Assembly (NCBI GenBank): GCA_946902985.2
Contig: OX336388.2
Span: 374,033,387 to 374,097,386 of the forward strand
Reading direction: 5' to 3'
Source: Meconema thalassinum
Lineage: Eukaryota; Arthropoda; Insecta; Orthoptera; Tettigoniidae
DNA: 64,000 bases
The notes under the pieces: model-generated
Seen by the model: only the letters and a program-made list of their open reading frames with translations
Database searches by the model: none
Told to the model about the DNA's origin: nothing
Program-made: the position numbers and the translations under genes
Shown: in pieces, positions 44,220 to 55,657 of the stretch
Layout: the number at the start of each line of letters is the position of its first letter
Numbering within the stretch: position 1 is the stretch's first letter

Positions 44220-44285
44220 AAATGTCCTCCTCTGGAGGATGTAAACTTCAAATGTCCTCCTTTGGAGAATGTGTACTTCAAATGA
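44220..44285. repeat. 30-bp tandem duplication
   Basis: Two units of AAATGTCCTCCT(C/T)TGGAG(G/A)ATG...ACTTC, then a decayed third. Short tandem array. Confidence 0.8.
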
Positions 44286-44479
44286 ACCCCTTTTCTAAAG
44301 AATGATCCAAGTCTGTTTCCTCGTTTCACCCCTCGTCTATGGCAGCTTCACTCGCTAGGTATGTGTTAGTCCTACGATTGTGGGATTTACTTCCTCCTTT
44401 TTGGTCCGTATTGACTTTGATGATTTATTATAAATGTACTAGTCCATAAATCAATACTTTAAATGACATATATTTAACT

Positions 44480-44523
44480 GTGGTACATGCTTCGGGCACT
44501 ACATATAACCCTTCATCAGCCAC
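44480..44523 (-). ncRNA. Hammerhead-ribozyme-like motif (Penelope type)
   Basis: On the minus strand: GTGG, CTGATGA, a stem-II segment beginning AGGG and ending CCC, GAAG (canonical GAAA with one change), C-AT-GTA, CCAC. GTGG/CCAC pair as helix I and extend one more pair; GTA is the cleavage triplet. The GAAG change and an extra A before stem II make catalysis doubtful. Confidence 0.5.
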
Positions 44524-44539
44524 AACATCAAGAATTTAA

Positions 44540-44865
44540 CCGGGTGAGTTAGCCGTGGTCGTTACGGCATGACTCCTGGCAGTCGCTCACATCCGGGAGG
44601 CGAGGAGGTTCGAATCCCCCCGCTGGCAACCTTGAAGATGGTCTTCTGTGGTTTCCCATCTTCCTTCCAGGCAAATGCTGGGGTTGGTCCCTAACTATAG
44701 GCCACAGCCGCTACCTTCCAACTCCTCGCCCTTACATTCCTCCCCAACGGTACTTGTAGCTCACCCATTGGGTGTCCGCCTTGAAGCAGCTACAAAACTG
44801 GCGAGCCGAACATGTCCTCGGACACTCCCGGCACAAAAAGCCATACGATAAAATAAAATTAAAAA
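44540..44865 (+). mobile_element. tRNA-derived SINE, family S1, complete
   Basis: A perfect 13-bp target duplication ATCAAGAATTTAA lies at 44527-44539 and 44866-44878. Head CCGGGTGAGTTAGCCGTGG (box A), box B GGTTCGAATCCCCCC, A-rich end ATAAAATAAAATTAAAA. Nearly the same as 21272-21601. Confidence 0.93.
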
Positions 44866-45174
44866 ATCAAGAATTTAAAGAAACAATTTCACTTTCTTTT
44901 TTCAAAGACATGAAAACTTAAAAACATGTATAAAAACTTCGTTGATAACAGGTCAAAACACAGAATAAAATGCCCGAACAATGTACCACTGTTAAATATA
45001 TGTGATTTAAACTACTGATTGACGGACTAGTATATTTATAATAAGTCCTACGATTGTCAGTAGTTGAATCACTCAATTATCGTGCTTTGGTGTTCAGTTC
45101 CTGTTACTGTGTTTCTGGTCAGTAGTTACAATGTGGTCAGTGATGTGATTTTAAATCTCTGATCATCGAAAGTA

Positions 45175-45415
45175 AAGTAAAAAAGTACCCTAACAATAAA
45201 GTGGATCATACAATAAAACCTGTGCTTTTTAAGTACCTGAAATGTAGGCACATTTTATTTCAGGTATACAATTAGATGCTCTCATTTGACCAAAGAAGAA
45301 TCTGACACATAAACAGTCTGAAACACATGTGAGCTTCTGTATTTGTTAATACTGTATATGCCTTCAGGTCAATCAACATTCAATAACTATAGCACCAGTT
45401 TGCTTTTTAAAAAAC
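45175..45415. repeat. Dispersed direct repeat, copy 1
   Basis: About 240 bp starting AAAAAGTACCCTAACAATAA and ending ATAGCACCAGTTTGCTTTTT, repeated at 47177-47440 in the same orientation. It contains a 10-bp palindromic pair TACCTGAAAT/ATTTCAGGTA. Confidence 0.85.
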
Positions 45416-45724
45416 AGACACGAGCTTTACAGTAGTCGTATATGATGTGTAACATCTGACATGTTATCCTACAATGAAATTGAGATGAAATATACGAGTA
45501 TGTGAAGTCATCTGACATGTTATCCTACTCGTATGCTACACAGCTTGGACATTCTTAATGTTAATTTACGCTCAGTTTACATACTGGTACTATGATGAAT
45601 GTATAGATTGAATTGGAGATATGCTACTGTCACACTTGTTTGAACAAACATCACATATTATACTGAAAATTAAGAGCAGGAATGAAACCATTGTATCTAG
45701 CCTATCTATAGACTACTAGAAATA

Positions 45725-46049
45725 TATATATATATTTTCTTTTGTCGGGTGGCCTCCTCAGAGGCCGAGTGCAGGTCTTTCTATTCGACGCCCGTGGGCG
45801 ACCTGCGCGTCGGGATGGAATGGATGAAGATGAATGAAACTGGGCAAGGATGTGGAAGGAATCGGCCGTGGCCTATCAGAAGGTACCGTCCCAGCATTTG
45901 CCTGGTGTTGAAAATGGGAAACCACGGAAAACCATTTCAAGGACGACGGCCGACGGTGGGGCTCGAACCCACGCGTCTACCGAGTCAGCAGAGAGCTTGG
46001 TCCCATGACCTAATGCTGCGCTTTAGCTAGCTGAGCCACTACTGTCGGT
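45725..46049 (-). mobile_element. tRNA-derived SINE, family S7
   Basis: An 11-bp target duplication TACTAGAAATA (45714-45724) and TACTGGAAATA (46050-46060). On the minus strand: box A TGGCTCAGCTAGCTAAAGCG, box B GTGGGTTCGAGCCCCACC. The tRNA-like head is well preserved (Ala/Lys-like), but the following CGTCGGCCGTCGTCC leads into a SINE body, so it is not a tRNA gene. Confidence 0.92.
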
Positions 46050-46204
46050 TACTGGAAATAATGTTCAATACAATCAATTTCCCAACTCCTGCTTGCTGCA
46101 AACTATTGTAATTGAAATTAGATAAATCGTAATTTCATGTAGATTCTGTTAAAATGACGCATAATGTTATGATAAATATCGTTTAAATCGATAATCTGGT
46201 AGCA

Positions 46205-46300
46205 AAAAAAATTGCTGAGACTGGGGTTTGAACATGAGACCTCATGATTCGCAGACCAAGACGCTATGATCGCAGCTATTACAACCGCAGAAATTTAGAG
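46205..46300 (-). mobile_element. tRNA-like SINE head fragment
   Basis: Minus-strand TAGCGTCTTGGTCTGCGAAT...CATGTTCAAACCCCAG shows A-box and B-box remnants at the right spacing. No clear SINE body. Confidence 0.5.
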
Positions 46301-47176
46301 TACAAGACGGTTACTTATTTTCACGTTCCGGTAATAATAAGGAAGTAATTTTTTATGCTCCATTAATATTTTGCTTTTTTTTTCGATAATGTTCCTGCGT
46401 GGAATTGAGTTTTAAATTAGTTATGAATACGCCTACTTGACAGTAAAGGGAATGCCTATAGTGGTCCATGAAAGGCTAGCACATTTCCCGTATAAACACA
46501 GCGATATATATTATATTGATCACTGCATTACCGCAATGTGGGTTAATATCTGAATAGCCATTGTGCAGAAACATAATACCGGCATTGCCGACTAGTTACA
46601 ATGTTTCATATTAAAGCATATCATCATTTAAATACTGATATGAAGACTTTGAACATGAGGTTTGTGTTTTAATCAGTTGACACCAGAGTTCGCATGAGTG
46701 TTTACCGTCCAGTATGAAAGTGTTGAGCAAAGTTACTCGGGGAGTGGATGCCCATCACTTTTATCCAGAGATTGAAAAACAGACTCTTAATAAATCATAA
46801 TTGTTTTCATCAAACATGATATAATGAATATATTTACACTTAAGAACGACAACTTGAAGATGATTTATTGTAGGAATATCTGTAATGGCGCCTCCAAACC
46901 TTGAAGTAATCCGTATGTGATATACATTCCAAATGACAATATTCTTCTTCGAATATAAACATTCCACACATGGCCGATAGTGCGTCATAGTACCAATTTC
47001 CGACACCGCGCGCTCATTGTTTCCTCTGCTGCTTTAGTAGCGAGGAGGGATGCGATCCAGCTGTCAGTGCGTCTTGTACACTTCCGTCCGATCCACTTCC
47101 ATCCGATCCAATTCCGTCCCATTTTTCAAAATCACTCCCATAAAAATATCCAGCAAACGAGTGGAAAGATTCTACA
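46301..47176. other. No gene recognised
   Basis: Non-coding. A small triplication of TTCCGTCCGATCC-like words at 47091-47122. Confidence 0.5.
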
Positions 47177-47440
47177 CATTAAAAAGTACCCTAACAATAA
47201 AGTGGTACTGACCTTGCATTCATACAATAAAACCAGTGCATTTTACGTATGATACTGAAATGTAGGTACATTTTATTTCAGGTATACAATTAGGTGCTCT
47301 CATTTGACCAAAGAAGAATCTGGTCAGTTTAGGCTCATAACCAGTCTGAGACACGTATGAGCTTCTGTATTTGTTAATACTGTATATGCCTTCAGGTCAA
47401 TCAACATTCAATAACTATAGCACCAATTTGCTTTAAAAAG
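47177..47440. repeat. Dispersed direct repeat, copy 2
   Basis: Matches 45175-45415 with small insertions (for example GGTACTGACCTTGCATTC and GTCAGTTTAGGCTCATAACC). The two copies start ~2.0 kb apart. Each lacks LTR-like TG/CA ends. Confidence 0.85.
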
Positions 47441-47454
47441 AAAGCACCTTCATT

Positions 47455-47456
47455 GC

Positions 47457-47502
<46 letters not shown>

Positions 47503-47805
47503 CCCTGGCACTACAGTCCTTGAAGAGCCTAGGCCTACCAAGCGACCGCTGCCCAGCCATTTGGCCTACAGGTATTGGGGTGACGCGCGGTCAACGCATC
47601 GGGTCCCCTCGGCCGTGTATCTTGGTTTTCATGACCGGGGCGCTGTCTCACTGTCAGACAGCTACTCAATTGTCCTCACGAGGCTGAGTGCACCCCGTTC
47701 CAGCCCTCACGTCAGTTTCTAAAATCCCTGACGGAGCCGGGAATCGAACCCGGAGCCTCCGGGTGAGAGGCAGGTGCGCTACCCCAATACCACAGGGCCG
47801 GCAAA
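47455..47805 (-). mobile_element. tRNA-derived SINE, family S2, with (AAT)n tail
   Basis: On minus: CCGGCCCTGTGGTATTGGGG (box A region), CCGGGTTCGATTCCCGGCTC (box B), a body as in 22845-23170, and a tail of (ATT)n corresponding to the plus-strand AAT array at 47457-47501. Confidence 0.92.
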
Positions 47806-47849
47806 GCAAAGCCAACACCATACAGGCCATGGAGGCCCTGGAAGTAGTG

Positions 47850-48103
47850 GAATGTAGAGGCTTCCACTGTTTGTGACATCGGCACTAGATGGGATGGAGT
47901 TGTCAGCTTCACGCCCGACCGTCTTTGCTCCCAGGAATTACCCTGGTACTCATTTCTGGTATAGGCTGAGTGAACCCCAGGGATATTTGCATTTCCAGAA
48001 GTGGTAATTTTGTTTCTAAAATCCACTACCTGGGTGGGGATCGAACCCATTCCCATTCAGTTAGAAGTTAAGTGCCTCTACCGACAGCGCCACGCAGCCC
48101 CCT
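47850..48103 (-). mobile_element. tRNA-derived SINE, family S8
   Basis: On minus: GGGGGCTGCGTGGCGCTGTC, GGTAGAGGCACTTAACTTCT (A-box region) and GGGTTCGATCCCCACC (B box). A single copy in the window. Confidence 0.8.
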
Positions 48104-48390
48104 ACTTTCATTGCTATGAATATATTCATAGCAGACCTTCAATAAAATTTAGTGCGAGAGATTTTGGAAATGCAGCAAGATGGATAACAATAAAAAGGGA
48201 AAAATAATTGCCATGACACTTACGCAAAACAAAATGCTAGGTCGATCCAGAAACAAGAAATTCTACAATACCTAATTCAAAAAATAATACCAGTATATAG
48301 TAGTAGGGATCTTGCTGTCCCCTATGCAATTCTGGTGTTCAACAATAACTCTACATCTATTGCTCCTTTCTTCCTTCTTCGTAGACTTAC

Positions 48391-48456
48391 GAGGTTCAGA
48401 GGCATCATGAACCCCCGATGCAAGAGATCTATATAATGAACCCCACCCCCTCTTTT
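48391..48456 (-). other. Possible 66-bp host exon (weak)
   Basis: On minus: acceptor TGTGTTCACAG, then 66 open bases encoding KRGWGSLYRSLASGVHDASE (one frame), then a strong donor CTC|GTAAGT. The peptide is not recognised. A splice-like pair can arise by chance; no conservation test was possible. Confidence 0.25.
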
Positions 48457-48479
48457 CTGTGAACACAATGGGCAATTCC

Positions 48480-50190
48480 TATTTTGATATCACCACAGGA
48501 GAGAGTAAAAATGTATCACAGCATAATCTTACCGACCCTGGCAGAGTATTTGAGAAGTGCTGGGAACAATGATGATCTAGAAGTGATGATACTGTACTTA
48601 CTTACCTCACCTAAGCAATGGGAAAGAAAATAAGGCTCATTTTACAATGTTACCCATTTGTCAGACTTAACAACCTGGTTCCCCATTCATACAAAATACA
48701 TTAATTTCAGAGATTCGGATCAAGGTGTGTAATAATTTTCAGATCTTCCTGCTTGTTCTTTACATGACTGGGTAACATGGGTAGCCATGGGTAACAAAGT
48801 AAAATATACCTAGAAGCAGGGCTAGATTTGTGACGGTACGCACCGGTATGCCGTACCAAAACCTCTCATCGGGGGAAAAGTAGAATATATAACATAATTT
48901 TTAGAATTGTGATCGTTAGTAGTAAGTAAAGGTCAACTTGGCCTTTGACTGGATAATTATTTCAGAAAACTATAAATACAAAATTATAAAATAAGAAATA
49001 AAAGATTGTTGGTGAACGTGGGTGTATTTTCAAACCGAATGTGTTTAATTTTTTAAATTACGTAAACAAATTAAATTGAAATAATGTACATTGTTTGAAT
49101 GGTAGCCTAGTTGGCCTACATTAAAATTTAATATAGGCCAACGGCTATGGTAAGAAAAATGTGCTACAGCAGTCTCTATTTAATTTAAAATTGCGATCAA
49201 AATTTGATTGCTATTTTGTCCGCTGATTAATTTTTAAAGGTGTTCAGAAAAGCGTAAAAATATCGTTTCTAGACCTCTATATTTCAATATTCCATAAAGA
49301 CACCCTCCTCCCCCCCTCCCTCCCACCACCACCCGGAAGTCCACAGCACCGGAACCTCTTTTTTTACAAATCAAGCACTGCCTAGAAGTATATACTTAAC
49401 AATTTTCACTCTCAGTTGTTCCTAATCATGATATTTGAAGGCTTATTGTCATCTTCGGCTGTAACTCCATTCCGAGTACACATAATTTCTTCCTGCATTA
49501 AAAAGAGCGTTTCAACCCAGCTTATGAATGTGTTTCCAATGACTGAACAGACCAACCCTGGCATAAAACATGCACCCACGTAAATTGCACTGAATGGTTG
49601 GGGGAGGGCGGGGTTGTAATTGACGGAGTTTTCTTGCTTGTCGCTTGGCCACACCATGTCTGCAACATTCTTCTTCAAATAAGTTGACAGGGCTACATCA
49701 TAGTCATTACGATTTTATACAGTAACTTGACTTTGCTAAATGTTGCTACATTTGAATAACTAGACATATTATAACTACCCTATTTTATCAATATTAGTTA
49801 TTGTTGTTGTAAATTAATTTTAGGGGGCTTGGGACATCTTCATCATCAGCCCCATGTAGTTGGATGTCTCTGGAACTTATCTGATAACTTGCATTGCTGT
49901 GATGACTGTAGGAGTGTATGTAATTGTACCAGGGACACAATACAGCCCTTCACTGTTCTTACATTAGAATGTTGTCATTGAAACTCTATCATCAATTCAG
50001 CGCACAAACTAGCTTCTATTTCATGGTTCAGAATTAGGATGAATACTGGGAGCTTCGAAGGTTCCAAATTATTTACCAGGTTTCAAGTCTAAACACCTAT
50101 TCTGACCTTAATGAAAATTTTAAAATGGATATAAAAGGGCATTGGGTATGCATGACAGTCTCAAAATTCCCAAAACCTCTTTGATTAAAG
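48480..50190. other. No gene recognised; SINE S5 remnant at 49825-49960
   Basis: Non-coding. 49825-49960 (TTAGGGGGCTTGGGACATCT, TATCTGATAACTTGCATTGC) is a decayed copy of the S5 3' part. A pyrimidine-rich block lies at 49300-49330. Confidence 0.5.
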
Positions 50191-50194
50191 ATTA

Positions 50195-51415
50195 ATAACT
50201 CGGACATACAACAAGTCAAATCCTTCACTTACCTAGGTCAAAAGATTACAGAGAACGGAAGGTGCACCCCTGAAGTTAAATGCCACATTGCTCAGGCGAA
50301 ACTAGCTTTTATGCAGAAGAGGAGATTACTGTGTACCAGTCGGCTTAAGCTTTTCCTCCGAATAAGAATGCTACATGCTTTTGTACGGACAGTTGAGTTG
50401 AATGCCGGTGAAAAGTGGACACTAAATAAAAATTAAAAGAACCGTCTTGAAGCCTTTGAGATGTGGTGCTATCGTAAGATGATAAATGTGACGTGGAGAG
50501 ACAGGATATCGAGCACAAGGGTTCTCGACACCGAGAACCAATGGAGATCAATCCTACGCACAATCCGTAAACGTAGTATCGCATGGTGGGGTCACACAAT
50601 GCGCCACTCCATTTTAATGAGAACTGTGGCAGAAGGGTTCATTGAGGGAAAACATCCACAAGGAAGACCTAGAAATACCTTCCTTAAACCTCCGTTAGTG
50701 ACGCACGGTGTCACAGACCAATGTCATAAACGATTGCGCCTCCTTCTTTGTCCTTTGGAGTGAGCTAGCTGCGCATCAGGTTACCTTCATCAATTTCATT
50801 CTCGAGTATACTCACCACTGCATAAGTTCGAACGATAATAGTACAGGTCAGTGGAAGTCTTTTCAGTCTCACACACTGAGGTCACTAAGAGCATATTCGG
50901 TCCAAGTGACATAAGTATTTGTGCCTTGAACACGCAAACGTTGTATGCTACGACTGTCTTGAAGGTTAATTGTGTACTGATGCAATTTTACAAACTTTAG
51001 ATCATGATTGTTTGTTTTCTTTTCGACAGAATTTATCATTGGATATTTCGCTAATGTCACTTTTCATAACTCATTTATAATTTCTCCTTATTATTGCTTA
51101 TAGATTACATAAGTGAATTTAAAAAAAAGGTTAAGATAATAAAATACTTATGTATTATACCCTTCCTTAAAAATATACTTTCAAAACAATGAAAAGTATG
51201 GAATTATTTAAGGCCGATCTACTGCACCAAAGTCACTAAAGTTGAGAGTAAAATTCACGTCACTAGCGAAGGGTTAAACAAATTCTAAACAACACCCAAG
51301 CACAGAATTATAATTCAATGAAGGAAGCGGCAAATGACAGGACGATCTGGACATGTTTTTATGGCAACTGACCAGTCTTAGGACTGCGAACCAATGATGA
51401 TGATGATATATCTTA
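50195..51415 (+). pseudogene. Decayed LINE ORF2 3' region with (ATG)n tail
   Basis: Frames at 50195-50760 encode VKSFTYLGQKIT, CHIAQAKLAFMQKRRLL, RLEAFEMWCYRKMINVTWRD, WWGHTMRHS and GKHPQGRPRNTF, the post-RT region of an RTE-like LINE, with stops and an altered 'YGSETWT' (NAGEKWTL). At 51330-51410 the typical end EAANDRTIWTCFYGN and (ATG)n follow. The piece between (50765-51320) is unrelated or too decayed. Confidence 0.75.
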
Positions 51416-51534
51416 ACAAAAATATAGAAAATCTAGGGGCACAGGGAGGTCATTAATTATTTTGACCACTAAATTCATAAACTTTCCAATGTTCTTAAAA
51501 TGATCAAAATTTGGAAATGAGTATATTACATCAT

Positions 51535-52005
51535 CATCATCATCTTGTACAGTTTCGAGCCCCAGGCTGGGTCTGTTTGGAACATAAGCCTCGCCACTTA
51601 GTCCTTTCTTCCCACCACCTCACCGCTGTCACTCTGGTCCAGTCCTTGCCTCTCTTCTTGACACATTCCTCCACTCCTTTCAGCCATCTATCTCTTGGTC
51701 TTCTCCTTGGTCGTTTCTTCTGCATCTGCATCTCATGCATGCTCTTGGGAATCTTCTTCTCTACCATTCTCTTTAAGTGCCCACACCATTTCAGTCTTGA
51801 TGTCTCAATCCTACCTTGCAAGGGCTTCTCTTTCACTATTTCCTTGACCTTTTCATTCCTCACCCTGTCTCTTCTTGTTACTCCGATCCTACTTCGCAGG
51901 AACTTCATTTCACTTGCCTGTATTCTGCTTATGTCCGTATTCTTCATTATCCATGTTTCTGATGCATAGGTCAGTATCGGGATATAGTAGCTTCTGTATA
52001 ACACT
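51535..52005 (-). pseudogene. 5'-truncated LINE ORF2 C-terminal region (~154 codons)
   Basis: Contains YYIPILTYASETWIM, ASEMKFLRSRIGVTRRDRVR, LKWCGHLKRM, RPRRRPRDRWLKGVEE and WWEERTKWRGL, ending PGARNCTR-stop and a (ATG)n tail (51540-51530 on minus). It is a related but distinct family from the LINE at 52279. The RT catalytic core is missing. Confidence 0.85.
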
Positions 52006-52261
52006 TACCACTTTTCACATAAGAAAATGCATCTGTAAATTTTTGGAGTGGGAGATTCTGAGGAATACCTAAGCTGGGTCCGTCTTCTCTTTTATCATTG
52101 ACTTTGGAATGTACCCTCTAAATTGCGTGATTTCATCCATGGTTCATGAATCTTTGAATAGTCCAAGAGCAGACCACCAGTAATAAAAGACTTGGAATTC
52201 CTTTGCTCAAAATTCACATGAAATCTAGAATATAGCAATCCAAACAAAACATGTGACATTC

Positions 52262-53926
52262 TGCATTCTTCTTCTTCTTCATTTCCCGTTTCCAGCTTCC
52301 TGGGTCGGGTTGTGAATCAAGGACCTCCAACGTTGCCTGTCTCTCCACCACTCCTCTCCCCCTTTAAGTACATCTTCAGGTTTTCCTCCCTTCTTCTCCA
52401 CGCACTCCCACACTGTATCTGCCCATCTCTTTCGGGGCCTTCCGCGCGGTCTCTTCCCCGAAACCTTTTCCAGAAAAGCTTTCTTTGGCACTCTCTCCTC
52501 TCCCATTCTCATCATATGTCCATACCATTTTAACTTGGTTGTTTCTATCCTGTCCTGCAGCTTCAAGATTCCTGTCCTCCTTCTTATCTCCTCGTTTCTG
52601 ATTTTATCTCTTCTGGTCTTCCCTTCTATACCTCTTAGGAATTTCATCTCCGCTGCTTGTATTCTACTCTCCTCTCTTTTTGTAGTGGTCCATGCTCCAG
52701 CTGCATATGTTAGTACGGGTCCATAATAGGTTGAATATAATACCTGCTTACATTTCTTTGGGACATCTTGGTTCCACAGAATACCCCTAACACTCTGGTA
52801 GAAGCTGTTTGCTTGTTGTATTCTCTTTCCAATTTCCTCAGTAATCTTTCCATCTTCTGTGATCACACTTCCCAAGTACTTGAAACTTTTCACCACTTCT
52901 AGAATTTTTCCGTTCACTTCTATCTTTCCTCTTCCCTCCTTACTTCCCCTTGACATTACCATTGTCTTGCTCTTCTCTATGCTAACTTTCATCCCAAACT
53001 TCTCAATCTCTTGGTTCCATACATCTACTTGTTTTTGTACTTCCTTTTCATCCTCACCCCATATCACTATATCATCTGCAAACAGCATGGCTTTTATTGC
53101 CTCTTGTCCAAATCTCTGTTTAACATTCTTGTGGATTTCATCCATGACTATGATGAATAGTAAGGGGGAAAATACACTTCCTTGACGGAGACCCGTTTCC
53201 ACCTTGAACCATTCTGTTTCTCCTATAGTGGTCTTTACGCTACTGACACAATATTTGTACATAGCTTTCACCATTTGCACTTCTGCACTGTTAACATGCC
53301 TTTTTCTTAATACATCCCACACCACCTGTCTAGGCACACTGTCATAAGCTTTCTCAATATCAATAAAAGTCATCACCATGTCTTTTCCAAACTCCCATCT
53401 TTTCTCCATCATATGCCTTAGTGTAAAGATTAGATCAAAAGTTGATCTGTCTCTCCTAAAACCATACTGTTCTTCTTCCATCTCTCCATCTGTCTGCCTC
53501 CTCAGTCTACCTTCCAATACTCTCTCAAAGATCTTGGCTACATGGGCAATAAGGGTGATCCCTCTGTAATTGTTACATTCCTTTTTGTCACCTTTCTTAA
53601 AAAGTGGGATAATTAAACCCTTTCCCCATTCTTCTGGGATCTCTTTCTTCTTCCAAATTATTCTAAATAATCTATACAGCCACTGCAACCCTACTGGTCC
53701 TGCTGCTTTTATCATTTCTGTGGTCACCTCATCCACTCCAGGTGCTTTGCCACTCTTCATCTTCTTTATGGCTTCCTCTATTTCTAGCATAGATATCTCC
53801 TTTTCTTGTTCTTCTTCTTCCTCCATTGTTCCTTCTTGTTCCCTTTCTTCATCCAGTTCTTCTGCATTAACAAGGCTTAATTCTAAAAAACATTTTACCA
53901 TCAGTTTCTTAAAAGAAAATGTAGTT
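52262..53926 (-). mobile_element. 5'-truncated LINE with intact RT ORF and (GAA)n tail
   Basis: Truncated at ~53926, so the endonuclease is lost. It ends on minus with GGAAATGAAGAAGAAGAAGA. Sister copies are at 58978-59775 and 60555-61365, and a scrap at 38875-39005. Confidence 0.85.
52279..53901 (-). CDS. LINE reverse transcriptase, 540 codons, open but lacking the endonuclease
   Basis: Reverse transcriptase of a non-LTR element. Motifs in order: KSGKAPGVDEV (49), WGKGLIIPLFKKGDKKECNN (92), YRGITLIAHVAKIFERVL (112), EEQYGFRRDRST (143), MTFIDIEKAYDSVP (177), ETGLRQGSVFSPLLF (235), catalytic FADD at 274-277, KYLGSVITEDG, then the C-terminal AAEMKFLRG, TRRDKIRNEEIR, LKWYGHMMRMGEERVP and GRPRKRWADTVWE. 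All RT motifs look intact. The first Met is probably not natural; the reading frame enters from the truncation point. Without the endonuclease it cannot be autonomous. The acidic EEEE tract (27-33) is low complexity. Confidence 0.9.
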   Translation of the reverse strand: MVKCFLELSLVNAEELDEEREQEGTMEEEEEQEKEISMLEIEEAIKKMKSGKAPGVDEVTTEMIKAAGPVGLQWLYRLFRIIWKKKEIPEEWGKGLIIPLFKKGDKKECNNYRGITLIAHVAKIFERVLEGRLRRQTDGEMEEEQYGFRRDRSTFDLIFTLRHMMEKRWEFGKDMVMTFIDIEKAYDSVPRQVVWDVLRKRHVNSAEVQMVKAMYKYCVSSVKTTIGETEWFKVETGLRQGSVFSPLLFIIVMDEIHKNVKQRFGQEAIKAMLFADDIVIWGEDEKEVQKQVDVWNQEIEKFGMKVSIEKSKTMVMSRGSKEGRGKIEVNGKILEVVKSFKYLGSVITEDGKITEEIGKRIQQANSFYQSVRGILWNQDVPKKCKQVLYSTYYGPVLTYAAGAWTTTKREESRIQAAEMKFLRGIEGKTRRDKIRNEEIRRRTGILKLQDRIETTKLKWYGHMMRMGEERVPKKAFLEKVSGKRPRGRPRKRWADTVWECVEKKGGKPEDVLKGGEEWWRDRQRWRSLIHNPTQEAGNGK

Positions 53927-53929
53927 TAG

Positions 53930-54215
53930 ACTATTGGTTAAACATTTGAAATAATTTCAGTGCCTTGCAAAAGACTTTTACTGCATTAAGTCAAGAAAAT
54001 TATTATTGAATATTCCCAAGTCATGAAAAGTAAAATGAAATTTTGGAAAATTCTAATAATTTACACACCTCTGTATCTTGAAATCACAGGATCAATGGCA
54101 ACATTCTAAGAGCAGCAAGAGGACGTAGTGTGTAAATTTATTGATGAATGACACAAATATGATGATGATGATTGTTGTTCTTTTTTGTGGCAAAACAGTG
54201 TGGTCATCTGCCCCT
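53930..54215. other. No gene recognised
   Basis: Short non-coding stretch between two LINE fragments. Confidence 0.5.
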
Positions 54216-54223
54216 TCTTCTTA

Positions 54224-54837
54224 TTAAAACGCCGTCTCCAAACGAAGGTTGGCGATCCACGTAGCCAGCTCTGACCTTGAAATTGCAGTATGAAATGCTT
54301 CCTCCGATGTACACCGGTGCCACCTTCTAACGTCCTTCAACCATGAATTTCTGCGTCTCCCAACGGATCTTTTTCTTTGTATCTTTCCTTCAATAATTAG
54401 CTGTAATAATTGGTACCTCTCGTTTCGCATGATGTGACCTAGGTATTGTGTCTTTCTTTGCTTTATAACATGTAGCAGTTCTTTTTGCTTTTTCATCCGA
54501 TGTAGGACCTCGACATTTGAAATTTTCAATATCCAAGTTATGCGTAAGGAGACGACGATATAGATACATTTCAATGGCATCAATTTGTTTTTGAAGGACC
54601 CATGGTCCAGCATTCGCAACCATATAGAAGAACAGAAAATATGTAACAACGGATCATGCGGATTCGCAACTGTAGACTGAGATCTGATCGTACAAAGAAT
54701 TTCCGCAAGGTAAAGAATTGTTTCCTGGCCTGTTCAATTCTAGATTTTATTTCTTGTTTGGAATCACATTGTTCGTGCCCAAGTATTTGAAGAAGGACAC
54801 TGCCCCTTATGACACAAATATAAGAGATCTGAGGCAA
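54224..54837 (-). pseudogene. BovB/RTE-like LINE fragment, frameshifted
   Basis: Minus-strand frames give SKQEIKSRIEQARKQFFTLR, LRIRMIRCYIFSVLLYGCEC and WTMG, then in other frames AIEMYLYRRLL, NVEVLHRMKKQKELLHVIKQ and YLGHIMRNE, GKIQRKRSVGRRRNSWLKD. This is the region downstream of RT in BovB-type RTE elements. At least two frameshifts; the catalytic RT core and endonuclease are missing. Confidence 0.85.
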
Positions 54838-54840
54838 AGG

Positions 54841-55650
54841 GGATCCTTTATTTTTTTACATTAATAAATAAATGATAGGGTTGTTTGAAAGGTCTAAACG
54901 AGTTTTACACAATAACAAAGGTTAATAATTCTTGCCATCGTTCGAGGGATTGGGGGTCATAGTTACTCCCGAATAAAATTTATGCAATATATTCCTTAAA
55001 TCTTCTTGAAATTCTGCTATGTTAACTCAATATGCTCTCACACTACAAACTGGAAACTACACATTAAATGGAGGACTGGGTACAAAATAATTTTAATAAT
55101 CTGAGAGCACATGACAATCAATTCAAAGGGATTATAAAATATAAGTTATCAGATTTACAAAGAGTAAAGGCAAGGGGGATACTATAATGCTTATGTCACA
55201 AATATTTGCGTGTTTATATACAGGATTCTTTAGAATATCTTCAATGGAGTGTTAGGGCTGCAATGGCACTGGAAGATTCAGTAATATGGTTCCTCTCATA
55301 CCCAAGCAATAAAAACAAAATAATAGTATTAAACACATTGTCCCACTTGAATATCTAAGCCCGAGAGGATTTATTATCTAAAGCATCAGATAGAAGATTA
55401 AGTGCCAGCTAGCTTCACACAGAAGAACTTCATGTTAATTAGCTATTCAAATAGTACACTCTTTCTTCTCACAGCAAAACTTACCAACTATACATCACAC
55501 ATGTTGTTCCACCATATCCTGCCACCAATTGAAAGTCAAGCAATCTAATGCCAATAATTGATGGGTCATACTCGAATGTAGCAACATTTATCTACACCAA
55601 GATATTAAATTAGCCTTGGATGTCTGTAGATACGGGTTGTATTTTTTATG
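54841..55650. other. No gene recognised
   Basis: AT-rich non-coding DNA. Confidence 0.5.
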
Positions 55651-55657
55651 CAAATAA

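Larger units (their letters stand above)
44382..45043 (-). mobile_element. Penelope-like inverted structure with hammerhead-like motif
   Basis: A 14-bp direct repeat AGTCCTACGATTGT lies at 44368-44381 and 45044-45057 (target-duplication-like). Inside, inverted arms of ~75 bp: left TTATTATAAATGTACTAGTC at about 44424, right its inverted counterpart near 45022-45043. Both arms share TGGTACAT(G/T)(C/G)TTCGGGCA. A SINE (44540-44865) is inserted between the arms. The hammerhead-like motif is in the left arm. No protein. Assignment to Penelope-like elements rests on the ribozyme form and arm arrangement only. Confidence 0.5.

Noticed and set aside
45175..47440. LTR pair of a retrotransposon
   Set aside because: No TG/CA ends, no primer site, no target duplication and no coding interior.
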